A stretch of DNA of 64,000 bases from Staphylotrichum longicolle (taxonomy: Eukaryota > Ascomycota > Sordariomycetes > Sordariales > Chaetomiaceae): positions 10,468 through 74,467 of the forward strand of contig JAHCVI010000005.1 of assembly GCA_019096155.1 (NCBI GenBank). Reading direction: 5' to 3'. The notes under the pieces are model-generated. The model searched no databases, was not told the DNA's origin, and saw nothing but the letters and a program-made list of their open reading frames with translations. The translations under genes were made by a program, and so were the position numbers. Of the stretch, positions 35,164-46,600 are shown in pieces (within the stretch, counting starts at the first letter, position 1; each line of letters opens with the position of its first letter).

Positions 35164-35571
35164 GTGGTTGCGGGCATGTCGACCTCCTGTCCATTAGCTA
35201 GTTCTCGTGGCCTACTGTATGTTTCACGCTGGCGTTGAAGAGATGAGCTGTGAATTTAGGGATCTCAGACATATTGAACTGAAGGCAAAGAATGGTCAAG
35301 GTTCATGGGAATCGGAGCTTTACTCAATCTTTCCTTGACCTGAACTCTGGCATACTAGCCCAAATGATTTCAAAGGTCCCTTCAACACATCTTCACGCGA
35401 AAGCAGACGTGTATGCACCTATGCGCGGGCTCAAATGGAGAATCGAGAAACAGAGCATCACCCATTCAGTATAAGGTACCTTAGCAAGACCTCGTCGCGT
35501 GCACACTACCTAGTTAGGTACCGTTCTTGAACGAACATATTCGACCACTAACCACTCCATTCTCCGACAGC
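35164..35571. other. Intergenic between convergent P450 genes
   Basis: 3' flanks of the two P450 genes. A plus-strand frame at 35292-35474 has no family likeness. Confidence 0.5.
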
Positions 35572-37427
35572 TTAAACCGAGACAATCTTCCTCCTGCGAA
35601 TTCTGCAAGGCACTTTGCCGTTCGGAGGCATCGTCCCAAACCCGTAGACGCCCTCATCAGGCCCCGGCAACTTATCTGTCAACAGTTCAATCTCGAACGC
35701 CGACAGAAAGATAGCAGAGGTCAGAAGAATTTCACACTTGGCAAAATGACGGCCGGGGCACAACTGTCGCCCACCACCAAATGGCACCCAACTCCATGTG
35801 CATCCGTCAAGTGAGAAGTACGGCTCGCTGTTTGTGGCAGCCCCGAATCTTCGCTTCGGCTCCCGGAGGGGGCCGCTCCGCGGGTCGTCTGGGTAAACCA
35901 GAAAGCGCTCGGCCCAGAAACTATCAAGAGGGTGTGGATTGGCGGCGTCTCCGGCGTTCCAAACACCAGGGTCCATCAGTTCAGTGCTCGTCGACATGCT
36001 GAGTGTCTCCTTTGGTTTGATGTGCCAGCCACCAGGAAGGGAGAACCCCTTTGCGTCTGTGGGCTGGCGGACCACAAGAGCAGCCACACGCAACCGCAGT
36101 ATCTCCGCAAACATTGACTGGAGAAGGGAGTCGGAAGTGAGTTTGTTGACATCGAAGTTGAGCGGATTCTCGTCCGTCGACTCAGTCCGAGCAGCTTGCA
36201 GCCTCGCTCTGACCTGCTTCTCTAGAGACGGATCGTGGAGCGTTTCAAGGAGAAACCAGATAGCAGAAGGGACAGAGTTGGCGTTTGTACTGGAAGAGTG
36301 AGAAACAGACATGTTAGCAAACACCGCTCATTGAATTGAAAGTGGTAACGTACGCCCAGATGAAAGCGAGGTTCTCAGCCGCACGAGCCGACTCGTTCAT
36401 GATGTCCCGTTTGGTAAGCAACTTCTGGCGAACGCGGGTATACCGGCTCCCGTAGAAAGGCTCCCACTCCACGTCATCGGGAATCTCGTCGATGTTGCAG
36501 TGTTCGGCTGCGTAGAGCTGCCAGCGCTTGACGTTGTCTGTCATCTTGTCGCGGGCCCGCACGGCTGATGGGTTGAGCCACTTGGGAACGCCCATGAACA
36601 TAGACTTGACACGCCGATTAAACGTCCAGAAATCACGGGCGAGCGTCGGGTTGAGAGCCACCAAGTGTGGGCCATATAAAGCCCGTGTCGCGGCCTCGAG
36701 AACGTGGTCCTCAACAAAGGAACACAGGTCTGGCAGCTCGGTCCACTCGTGCTCCTTTCCCACCAAAGAAGTCGAGAGTGCAGCATGTGCAACCTCGGTC
36801 TGGTAGCGGCCCGCAAGCACCTCGAGTCCGTTGCCAGCCAGCATGGTCTGCAACGCGGTGTGCATCTGATGCTCAATGTCGACATCGTCACGAGGCTTGA
36901 ACTGGTGCACAAACTCATGGGGGCAACCAAACGCATGCTCCATGTAGTTAAGTCCACGTGGAATGCGGGATAGCTGGCGTCCTTGGTCTTTGAGGAAAGC
37001 AGCAACACAATCACGGCCTGACACAATGTAACTTGGGAAGGTGGCCAGATTGATGCGTACGGGTACCCCGAGACCATAATGTTTTCTGTCAAACAAAGTA
37101 AGCAAACGATAGCAAGCAACGAGGTCAAAGGATCACTTACGCTGCTCTCGACATGAAGGCATGCCCGCCCAGGAGAAACTGGAAGATGTGACCGACAACG
37201 GGGACCGCCGAAGGCAGCGTGGGAGGTCGTTTTAACTGACCCGGTCCCGCACGCTTAGCCGCCGCCACGGCTCGTGATGACTGCCACGACGTAAAGAACC
37301 AATTGATCCAGCTGATAGCATAGGTAATGGCCACTGCCATCAACAGAGAGCGTGTGCCTTTTCCAAGGAGGCCGTTGTCGACCAAGGCGTCTTGGACGGT
37401 CATCTTGGAGGTGAGTGTGCTGTTCAT
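35572..37427 (-). CDS. Cytochrome P450, CYP7/CYP8-like, triterpene cluster
   Basis: Exons 37427-37141, 37085-36354 and 36289-35572 close in frame to 578 residues. The N-terminal anchor is about residues 27-47 (LLMAVAITYAISWINWFFT), followed by a proline-rich PPTLPSAVPVVGH. Helix I reads AFIWATNANSVPSAIWFLL, split by intron 2. The pattern W-A-x-x-x-N-x-x-P is that of CYP7/CYP8 enzymes, which lack the usual acid-Thr pair. The K helix is AEILRLR and the heme loop is FGGGRQLCPGRHFAK. CYP7-like P450s hydroxylate sterols in animals, and related fungal enzymes oxidise polycyclic terpenes. In enfumafungin-type pathways P450s carry out multi-step oxidation and ring cleavage of the skeleton; assigning such a step to this gene is inference. 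Confidence 0.93.
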
Positions 37428-38057
37428 GGTTTAGGACAAGAAAGGTTGGAAGACTTCCTCAAGAAAACTGGCCAGTCATTACCCAAGAGAAGCGGCCCTC
37501 ATAAATGGCGGAATAGAAAAGCCAAACATTTGCGTGCAACATCTGATATACCATCAACATTGCCCACCGTTTTGCGGAACGGTCGCTGGACGGACCGTCG
37601 TGGCAAAACGGAACGAGCTTATCCGCAAAGAACCCCTGAGTCGCACTTTAGGGGGTTGCATGCTGACCAGCCCAGGTCCATGAGGTTCGGTCGCAGGATT
37701 ATTGCCCGCCCTCGCTTGGCTGCAAATAAGCTGCATTCCTTCTCATGACACATACCAAGTACCTGGTTATCGTGATGCGCACCCAAGATGCGCACCCAAG
37801 GCATGTGCTAGGCAGCCATCATGAGGCATGATGCCTCGATGGGCCGCGGCCTGCGACTTTGGCTTGTTGTTTTGCAGACCGGTAAAACACACGGCCGTGC
37901 GAGGATCACTGTTCTCAAAATAGTATATCTCGGACCTACCACGGATGTACCATCTCTGCCTTCCTTGGCTCAGGTCCATCAGGGTGAATCCCACACCCAG
38001 CGGCAGTCGAAGATCCCAGACTTCAACCTCGGAGCAGCGAGATTCTCCCGTGAAACA
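37428..38057. promoter_or_regulatory. Divergent promoter between CYP7/8-like P450 and acyltransferase
   Basis: About 630 bases. An open frame runs upstream of the acyltransferase start from 37821, but it has no helices or family likeness, so I prefer the ATG at 38058. Confidence 0.45.
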
Positions 38058-39518
38058 ATGAATCACACAATTATTTCCCTGGCGCTTATCTTCTTCCAGC
38101 TCACTACAACGGCCCTAGTGGTTGGGTTCACGAGCCGTGAGCATCTCTTTCTCCGTGCCATTGGCTCAGTTCCCCAAGGGTTCTCGGCTTACCACCAGAT
38201 CGTTTTCCTTTGCAGCCACATCAGCAACCCCGTAAACCGCGCATTTCTTGGAGCTGCCAGCGTCTTTCTCGTCATTCTCTATGTCGACGCTGCTATTCTA
38301 AGCCGCTGGACCTTTGCCTCACAAAGCCCGACGTCCAGCCTTGGTGGGCTTATACCGCCCACAACCAGAGATACTCCCAAGACTCAAAACAATGCCACGA
38401 CAGCTGAGACATCGGCGTCGTTTCTGAGGAAACTCAGCTTTGGCTTTCTTATTGCGCTCCAAAGCCGTTTCCCAGCTACTCCATGGGCAGTCCCTCGACT
38501 TCCTCCTTTTCACAAAGCCGACCCAAAGCATACTCCCACCAAGTCAGCGTTTCTCTTGAAGAACACAACCAAGTGTCTAGTCTACCTCTTACTTCTCCGC
38601 GCTACCAGCGGGTTAGGAAATCCGGATGACAACCCTGTTGTGTTTGCGTCTGACCGCATCCCGCTCTTCTCACGGTTGGGGGACAAGGGACCAGGAGGCA
38701 TCACGTTGTCAGAGATAGGCACGAGGGTTGGCGCTGTCATGGGATATTGGGCCATACAGTATGCCGTCATCGACTTACTGTATAGTCTGCTGGCGGTGTT
38801 GGCCGTCTCTCTCCACTTGACGGATGTTAAGGGCTGGGTACCGATTTTTGGGTCTGTTTCTGACGCGAGAGGGGTGAGGCTGTTCTGGGGGTATGTCGAC
38901 TTCTCCGCTTTCAATTTTCCGCTTCCATTATCTCGCTTCTCGCTTCCTTTTTTTTTTACTTTTTCTTTCTCTTTTTCTTTTTTTGTTTTTTTTTTCTGTT
39001 TTGTTGTGTTCACTGTTTTCCCTCCGTTCTCTTTCTCCTCTCCTTTCTTTCTTCACATAACAGGAGTTACACGCTGACGGCAGCAACCAAGGCAATTCTA
39101 CCACCAACTCGTTCGACAGGGCTGCAGCAGCATTGCGCACTACATCACATACTTCATCTTGCGGTTTCGCAAAGACAGCGGCTCGCTGGCAGCTCGATAT
39201 GTTTTCATGACCTTGGTGTTTGCCGTGTCCGGGGTTTTTCACACGCTGAGTGACGTGTCACAAGGGATCCCACTGGGTGAAAGCGGCGCCATGCGCTTCT
39301 TCGTTCTCCAGGCAATAGGCATCATGCTAGAAGACGGGTTTCAGGCCATTGTCTCTCGGAGAAGGCAATCTGGACATCATGGTCGAGGAAAACTTGAGAG
39401 GGTTTTGGGGAGCGTCAGTGGCCCCGTGTGGTTGGTCACTTGGTTAACATGGACTTCGCCAGGTTGGATCTATATGTCTTTGCAGAGGGACAGAGGTGTG
39501 CCTATTATTCCTTTCTAG
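38058..39518 (+). CDS. Wax-synthase-type membrane O-acyltransferase (acetyltransferase), triterpene cluster
   Basis: Exons 38058-38890 and 39092-39518 splice in frame to 419 residues. The 201-base intron has a long T-rich tract and a branch site GCTGAC 13 bases before the AG. Its removal joins RLFWG to QFYHQLVRQG, the F-W-G-x-x-x-H-Q block of fungal wax-synthase-like enzymes. About eight hydrophobic helices are visible, starting with IISLALIFFQLTTTALVVGF. The catalytic His lies in FAVSGVFHTLSDV. Members include acetyltransferases of trichothecene and meroterpenoid pathways that use acetyl-CoA on hydroxyl groups. Enfumafungin and fuscoatroside are both acetylated triterpene glycosides, so acetylation of the cluster product is the likely role. 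Confidence 0.88.
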
Positions 39519-39838
39519 ACATAAATGCCCATCCTCGTCTCTTGTTCAGTGCTGTGGGGATTTCACTGGTGATGTTCACATGTCTCAGGGCGAGAAACTT
39601 CCGCATGTGTTAGACTGGGGATGTTCGAGTCGTGCGGAACCTGCAGTGTCGTTTTCACCGTGTAACAGGGAAGATGTGCGAGGAAATCAGCTCTGATACT
39701 GAGATATTTGGTAATTGGTTTTTATTTTCGCTAATGCAATGCCATTGTCATTGTCTTCGGAGGATAGGTATTGATCCAGTCCCTGTTTCGACTGGCACAC
39801 CGGTGCTCCCGCGCCGCCACCCACGTCAACGACGCTTT
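39519..39838. other. Intergenic between convergent genes
   Basis: 3' flanks of the acyltransferase and the CVNH gene; nothing recognised. Confidence 0.5.
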
Positions 39839-40262
39839 CTACTCTAGTTCAATTAGTCAATAGCTTCTTGATCTAGCAATACAGAACTTACCAAACTGAA
39901 AGTTGCCGTCGTTGTTGCCGATGCGCTCTGCGAGGTTGATGTCCCTGTAGACCAGTTCCCCTTCCACGTTCCTGAGGCCGGCACGGAGGATAGGGACGCC
40001 GTCACCCTCGATGGCGAAGCTGATCTCTTCGGCGCTCTCGGAGAAGTTCACACCACCCCATTCAAAGGACCCTTCCCAAAAGGTGAGCTTATATTTTGAC
40101 AAGGATTTCTTAGGCTCCCGGGCACTCACCATCGCTGTTGCCAATGAACTGGTTGAGATCGACCTCAGCATCCACCTCATCACCATTGCCGTTGCGAAGC
40201 CGGGCCCTGAGAATGTGGCCGTCGTCAACGCGGATATCCTGAGCTGAAGAGTGGAAAGACAT
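39839..40262 (-). CDS. Cyanovirin-N homology (CVNH) domain protein
   Basis: Exons 40262-40130, 40071-39892 and 39839-39843 give 105 residues, the length of a single free CVNH domain. Start MSFHSSAQDIRVDDGHILRA. The two tandem sequence repeats of the fold are clear: DDGHILRARLRNGNGD...LNQFIGNSDG and GDGVPILRAGLRNVEGE...LAERIGNNDG. The last exon appears to add only five bases, completing Glu and giving the stop. No signal peptide, so it is probably cytosolic. CVNH proteins of filamentous ascomycetes bind mannose-rich glycans; their biological role is unclear. The disulfide cysteines of cyanobacterial cyanovirin are absent, as is usual in fungal members. It lies next to the triterpene cluster but has no known link with it. 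Confidence 0.9.
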
Positions 40263-41962
40263 GGCGTTCTTGTGGAGTGGAGTCTGTGATGGGCGTGTGA
40301 TGCGATGGAGGTTGTCAAAAGAGCTGTGGTGAAGAAGAGGAGTGGAATGCCAGAACCTGGAGACACTTCGACTATTTAAGCTCCCAACTACGGCAGCGCG
40401 TCCGCTGGCAGTGGGCCCTCGATCTGATGTCGTGTCATGTGTCGCGCACTTGATACGAATCAGGCATCAAGGGAGGCCCACGGAGGCCTCGAGATCCCCA
40501 CTCAGGTTTTCAGCAGACGCGCGTATCGAGGGGGTGGCGGCTTGGCGGGGAGGAGGTGAGGTGGAGTATGCGTTGCATAACCGGCCCTGAATGGACGGAT
40601 CAGGCGGGGAACGGCAGACCCTTTGTGCATGTTTGGATCGGGGAGGTCAAGCGGGGGTTCATCGTCGATGGTGGTGAAGATGGTGTGATTCCTACGGCGC
40701 TTAAACCCGGCTGGGCATTCCATCCCATGGAAAAGTAGGTAGTCGGTTGCATTCCGCACTTGACGGCCTCCAAAGCGATGCAGTGGGTCGTTGCGCCAAG
40801 TCAAATCTTTACTCGAGGGGCTTCAGGAAAATGCAACATTAGAAATTGAAGCCACCAGCCCGAGATGGGAGGCAGCCCGGCGGCCGCAGTACCCCTCTGC
40901 ACGCCAGGTTTTGGGACTGGGGGCGTCGTGGATATTGCCGGTTGACAGAATGAAATATCCGGATGGGTTACATACGTGCTGTCTCGATGGGGCCGAAGAT
41001 CCCGGGTCCAGTTGCTGCTGGCATTTGATTGCGCCATGTTACCCGCACCTGGTGTGGTTTGTTGACTGATGGTTAATGACATGCTGCGCTGCGTCCAGCT
41101 CACCATCGTCCACGAAAGTTGTCGGATCTCAAGGGGGAAAAGTTTAAATACGTCACATAGATAACGACACAAAAGACAAAGCAAATACATTCTGATCTTC
41201 ACCGTGTTCGAGGCCTCCGACAAGGATCTCCTGCGCACTCAAGCAAATGCATCAAGGCACTTGGTCTCAGCCAGAACCTTTTGGTTCAGCTCCAGCTTGC
41301 AATTGGCCAGGGCTGGTAATGGACAAGGCACCCGTAACTCCATCGAGTCTAACTGCGCCGCCTGTGTCCTTTTCTAGTTTGTGATTATTCAAGTAGAAAT
41401 CTCAAAGAATGCTGAGATCTCACCGTCCGAGGAGACTTTGGATTCCGAACGCTTGCAGTGAACTCTTGGGTAGAAAGTCGGGACCCAGGCTGGTAGGGAG
41501 CAGTTGAACAAGATGGTAATTGCTCTAGTTATTAAGGGAAAGCTATGGGGTTCATGACTGACTCTACATTGTTTCTGAAAACTTTCTTTGTCGGGGTTCG
41601 GCATGAGCCGGCGAACCCCTGAATGGCACTGGCAGAAAAAGAAAACAAACGAGTGCTCGGTTGACGTCACATGATGAGCTTAATTCGAAGCCCGGGGCGC
41701 TTTGCCTTTCCCAGCTTAGCTGGCCTCTGCGGCCCCACTCACGGCTGGTCCCTTGTTTGTAACGGACGTTCAACCTCATACGAACGCGTTGGAGGCCGCG
41801 ACACGACATCGAATCAACACCAATCACCACCGGCGCAACCCGTTACTCGCCACCACCCATCCCACCGCACGACCGACCTTTTGAGACATTGCAGGGCGCT
41901 ACTTCCGAGATACTGGACCCATAGCATCTTTTTCGGGTCTTTTACTCCTCGACTTGCCGACC
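40263..41962. other. Intergenic, 1.7 kb
   Basis: Upstream regions of the CVNH gene and of RTT106. Small frames at 40502-40804 and 40801-41238 have no family likeness. Marks the change from cluster to conserved genes. Confidence 0.5.
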
Positions 41963-43605
41963 ATGGCACCACAACTTGATACCCAAACGCTGGGCCTCGT
42001 GTTCCAATCCAGACCAGACATCCTCGCGGGAATTCAACAAGCAGCCGGTATGCACATCTCTTTGCAGACTTGACCCTTTACTTTGATCGAGTGCAACAAA
42101 ACTTGGGGATCGGGGGTCGCGGATTGGGGCAACGGAGGCGTGTCCGTGGGGTTCCGAGATTCCGTGGCCTGCAAGCAGCCCTGCTAACAGACCGTCCCGG
42201 CGGCGCCTTGTTCGACTAGATACCCCGGCGCGAACGACTTTGTTCAACGATATTGCCAGTTTTGTCTACGAGCGCCTGGCCTGCGCCGATGCCCCAGATG
42301 GCCCCGCGTCGAAGAGAAGGCGGCTCGATATCGCACAACCGCCAGCACAAACGCATCGCAATGGGCACGCGCAGGACAGCGTGCCCCCAGCTGGCTCCCA
42401 AACAGGCGCTTTGGGCGCTGACGCCGCCGTCGCCGACCCCGTTCTTCTCGAGGTTAAGGACATTTCCGTCACAGCGCCGCAGCGCAAAAAGTACGACCTG
42501 TGCTTCACCAAGAACTTTCTGTATGCCCGGGCATCAGGAACATCGGTCCCGGTTCAAGGGATCGTATATCCATGGACAGATATTGGTACGTTCGAGCCAC
42601 TTCTCTTATTACGCAAACTGCCGGAATAGGCCGCTGACGCCTCCCCTTCTCGAAGAACATGCGTTTTACCTGCCCGTCCCCGACAAATCTCAAGCACAGT
42701 ACAACTACGTCCTTTTGCCGCGCGGCAGCTTCCTCCCGACGGCAAAACAAGCCAGCGCAAGCGCCGTTGACAGGCAACAGCCACTGGAGCCACTTGTATT
42801 CACGGTCCCTGCCACGGCCCCCAAGCCGGGCAGCATTGGCGGTTCTTCTGCCAAAACGGCCGAGGCTGTTTCTGACACATACAGCAGCCTCTTCAACTGG
42901 GCTTTGACCACCTCTTTGCGCTCAGCCGGCAACCACTCGTGCCAGCTGGTCGCTGCCGACCCCAAACTGTTCCACAGCGTGGCCCGTCAGCCCCATCGGC
43001 CCAACGAGAAAGCGGTGCATGTGAAGGCGTTCCGCGGCAGCAAAGATGGCTTTCTCTTCTTTCTACCCACGGGCATTCTGTGGGCCTTCAAGAAGCCCCT
43101 GTTATTCCTCCCACTAGACCGGATCGTGGCTGTCAGCTACACCAATGTTCTCCGGACCACCTTCAACATGGTTGTCGAGCTCGACACTGAGGGGTCGAGT
43201 GACGGCAGCAGCACCGTCGAGAAGGAAGTCGAGTTTGGCATGATTGACCAGGGGGATTACCAGGGCATCGATGACACGTATGTTCGCCGTCACGGTCTTG
43301 CGGACCGAAGCATGGCGGAGCAGAGGAAGGCGAAGCGTGAGCTGGTGGAGAACGCCAAAAAGGCCCCTGCCGACGGTGAGGGAGACGCCAGCGCGGCAGG
43401 CGGTGCGGATGGCATGACGGAATTGGAGCGGGCCCAACAAGAAGCTGAACAGCGGCTGCAGGATGAGGAGGACGAGATGGAGGAGGATTACGACCCCGGA
43501 AGTGATGGAGACAGCGAAGGCGAAGGAGAGTCGAGCGAGGACGAGGATGATGATGACGACGAGGATGAGGAGGACGAGGATGAGATGGGGACCGCCGAAG
43601 ACTAG
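41963..43605 (+). CDS. rtt106: Histone chaperone Rtt106
   Basis: Exons 41963-42047, 42220-42585 and 42656-43605 close in frame to 466 residues (yeast Rtt106 has 455). The N-terminal segment ([13 protein letters not shown], then [12 protein letters not shown]) matches the family. The double PH domain (about 100-330) includes [54 protein letters not shown] and [18 protein letters not shown] long acidic tail (Glu/Asp-rich, about 400-466) ends the protein, as in the family. Rtt106 binds H3-H4 acetylated at H3K56 and deposits it behind replication forks and in silent chromatin, in the nucleus. Confidence 0.95.
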
Positions 43606-46600
43606 CACGCCCATGGCCACGTGTGCGCCGCTTGTGAGTCAAACCTCGGCCACAGTTTTCACGGTGAGACAGACAGCTTGGCTCTTGGTGGCCTAACTAT
43701 CTGACGAGCAGGCGCCTTTGGCGTTTCCCGAGTTTGACCGCGAGATTGTTCCCAGGGGTTGCTCGCATGTCCCGCGGCCCTGCCCTCAAACATGGTGCAG
43801 AGGTGGGACTGAATAATGACCGGCTAAATTGCACCTTCATCATGGAGCCCGACTGGCGTTTGGGTAACGTTAACATTTCCTGTATACCTCGGGGACCAAA
43901 GCGTTCTTCAGCGCAACACGGTGCACCCCTGACGAAGTTGCGGGCGGGGATCCATCTTGACAACCCCTAACGCCAGACAGAGAATCGACTGCCTTAGTCG
44001 TTTTTTTAGCGTCTCGGCGCCTTCACTCGCACAGACAGTGATATGATGGCCGGGGCTTCTGTCTTCCTGCTGACCAAGGATTCGCATTACGAAATGCTCG
44101 CTTGGTTGTCGGCTCTGTATCGGCGTTAACACGCCAGCAACCGCCGCGCAAGAGCCAGAGGAAGTACACCGTTTGGTAGCGTGAGGCCAACGCATTGAAC
44201 GGACTGGCCGCCGGGAGGAGAGACCCATTCTGCAATGGTAAACACGGGCTTCAAGAGCGTACGTTCCGTCCAGTGTTCGACTGTCCCAAACAGTACGGAG
44301 ACATGTACTGCGGGTTGTAAGCAAGCACCACACGACTTGGTTAATCGGCATGGCCTCTGTTTGTCTCTTCCGTGTCTTTCCCCTGCGTTCATCTCTTCTG
44401 GATGTGTCCACGCTCCCTCTTGACCAAGCAGCTATCATCTTTGACGCTTCGCTTCCCTCGGCGAGGTGACAGCGGGCTCCAGGAAATCTGTCCATGTTTA
44501 CATGCCTGGGACATGACTTGCTGGGGCGCAAGATTCTCATGTCCTGGCCCCACATCTCGGCTTCGGCCGCTGGGGCAGGTTCATGGCGCATGAGGGCCCC
44601 CCACCCGAGCCCACCAGCAATGCAACATCGGTTCTTTGGCTTGCGACCCTCCACCCGCACGGCCATTTCAGGGACGCTCATCACTACCTACCTGGCACCC
44701 GACAGCCGTTCAACCGTTCCGCAACATCAAAATGATAACATAATCGGACGCATGCATCGGGTTCAAACAAGAGACGTCGAAAAGTTTGTCTAGGGATCCT
44801 GCACTGAGGTGTATTAGAGGAAAGAAGACCGTTGATGTGTGAAAAGGATGTGAGCCTTCAAGTTGCGGGGCCGCAAAACTTGAAGATGGATGGAGACTGA
44901 GTGAGTGCTCACCGCCGAATGGGGTCGCATTTACCCCGCAATCACGAGGGTCTTGCGGGGGAGACATCGATGCAGACGTCGGACAGTTGGGGCAAACCGG
45001 TCCACCAGGGCAGTATTACTTCAAGTCATCGGCAACGAGAGAGCGACCTTGGTTATCCAGCCATTTGAATTGTGGTGACTGAGAATGGAGAGGAGCAAGC
45101 GGACCGTACACAGGAAGGCAGCGGAGAATGCAGTCTGCGAGGTGTGGGTATGGCAAATCAGGATACAGATTTCCATTGCTCGGATCCAGTTCCGCTGACG
45201 TTCTGGAATGGGGAACGGTCCCGACGGAAGTCTTGGCTGACCCCTACCGTAGGGCTGAGCTTTTTGCCCAGCTGGGCGAACAGATTCAGGTTTGCGAGCG
45301 CCGTGGCTTTGCATCGGTCACCGTGTGGCACTCGCCGCGGTCCTGCTGGCGATAAAAAACTTGGACGGGAGCGAGCATTGATTGGGTGGACTTATGGAAA
45401 GCCACACGCGGAGGTTTCTGGACAAATCGCAAAGTAGGGCACGCCATAGATTCACGGAATGGAGCTGCCATGGTCGTGATGAGCTACCACTACCTTGCAT
45501 CGGCCGGAAAGACCTGGGAAGGGTTGACAGCGGGAGAGTCAGGAAATATGAGTCAGCCAAGCGAGGTCATGCCAGCCCCCAACTGTCGAGATGAGATCAA
45601 CGGCGCGGGGAGAGGGCGGGACGGTTGTGCCCTGCGGGCAGAAGTGCTATGATCACGTTTGCATGCATGTTGAGCATGCCTGCCCGTTTGAGACAAGGCA
45701 CCCGTCCAGCCCGCATGGCAGGGTGGCCGGCGTCGCAGAGGTACTGCTGAGTCTAGTTGTGCTGAATGCCCACCTGGGATCAGCCGAACTGATTATTCTT
45801 GCGCAGCTCGAAGCCGGATAATCCCTCTCAGATACGTAGGCCATGCAATGGTCTTTCCGGACAAATGTGCTGCGTCCGCGGGGAGTCAGCGAGCTGATAA
45901 TCAGAGCCCTGGACGAAACCGGTCAATCAGTCCGCAGGCCTTGGTGTCTGTCTCGGAGCTGTTATTTGCCGCCAGGGATGCCAGTTGCCACCTGCGAGAT
46001 GATCGCTCCACTTGCCAGGCCAGGTTGGGCTCTGAGAACGACGCCTTTATTACGGTTGATTGGTGATGCCCGTTCAGAAGAAAGGGGGCGATCCTCCACA
46101 GAACCCCTCTCATCAGTTCGCTCCTCGCTCTGCCGCAGTCACTGTACTCAGGACAGGTCAAAGTGGTGCTTATGCTTACGGCCGCTGAGGGCCGTTGTCA
46201 ACCCGTCAACGTGTGCAGTGAGATCTGCCCGTCCCACCCGAGGCAGCCGGAACTCTAACTCTTCGACTTGGGCCCAAACGTAAGGTTCCCCAACTTCAGT
46301 GCTTGGGACAGCGCGGTACGTGGTGCTTCATGTCGCAAGGCGGGGTGGTGGTGAGACTGTGGCAGCTTCATAAAGGAGCTTGCATCATCTTGCTCGATGC
46401 TTGTGGACTGGCGCGGCTAGACACATCAGCCCACTCACGTGTAGCGACGGGGGGACCGAGGCAGTGGTGCAGCGGAAGGTATCCAGCGTTGAGTGTCGAG
46501 ATGGCCGCTCTCCAGCTTGCTGCTTGCGCTGGCGGTGGTGATGGCCCCACCCACGACCCCTTTTTAGCCCAGCAGGGCGAAACCTGGGTTTGGTGGGGCG

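Noticed and set aside
37821..38057. In-frame N-terminal extension of the acyltransferase
   Set aside because: The extension has no membrane helix or family likeness; the enzyme's first helix begins right after the ATG at 38058.
43908..44684. 258-codon minus-strand frame downstream of rtt106
   Set aside because: Cys/Arg/Ser-rich random-looking peptide without domain or splice context.
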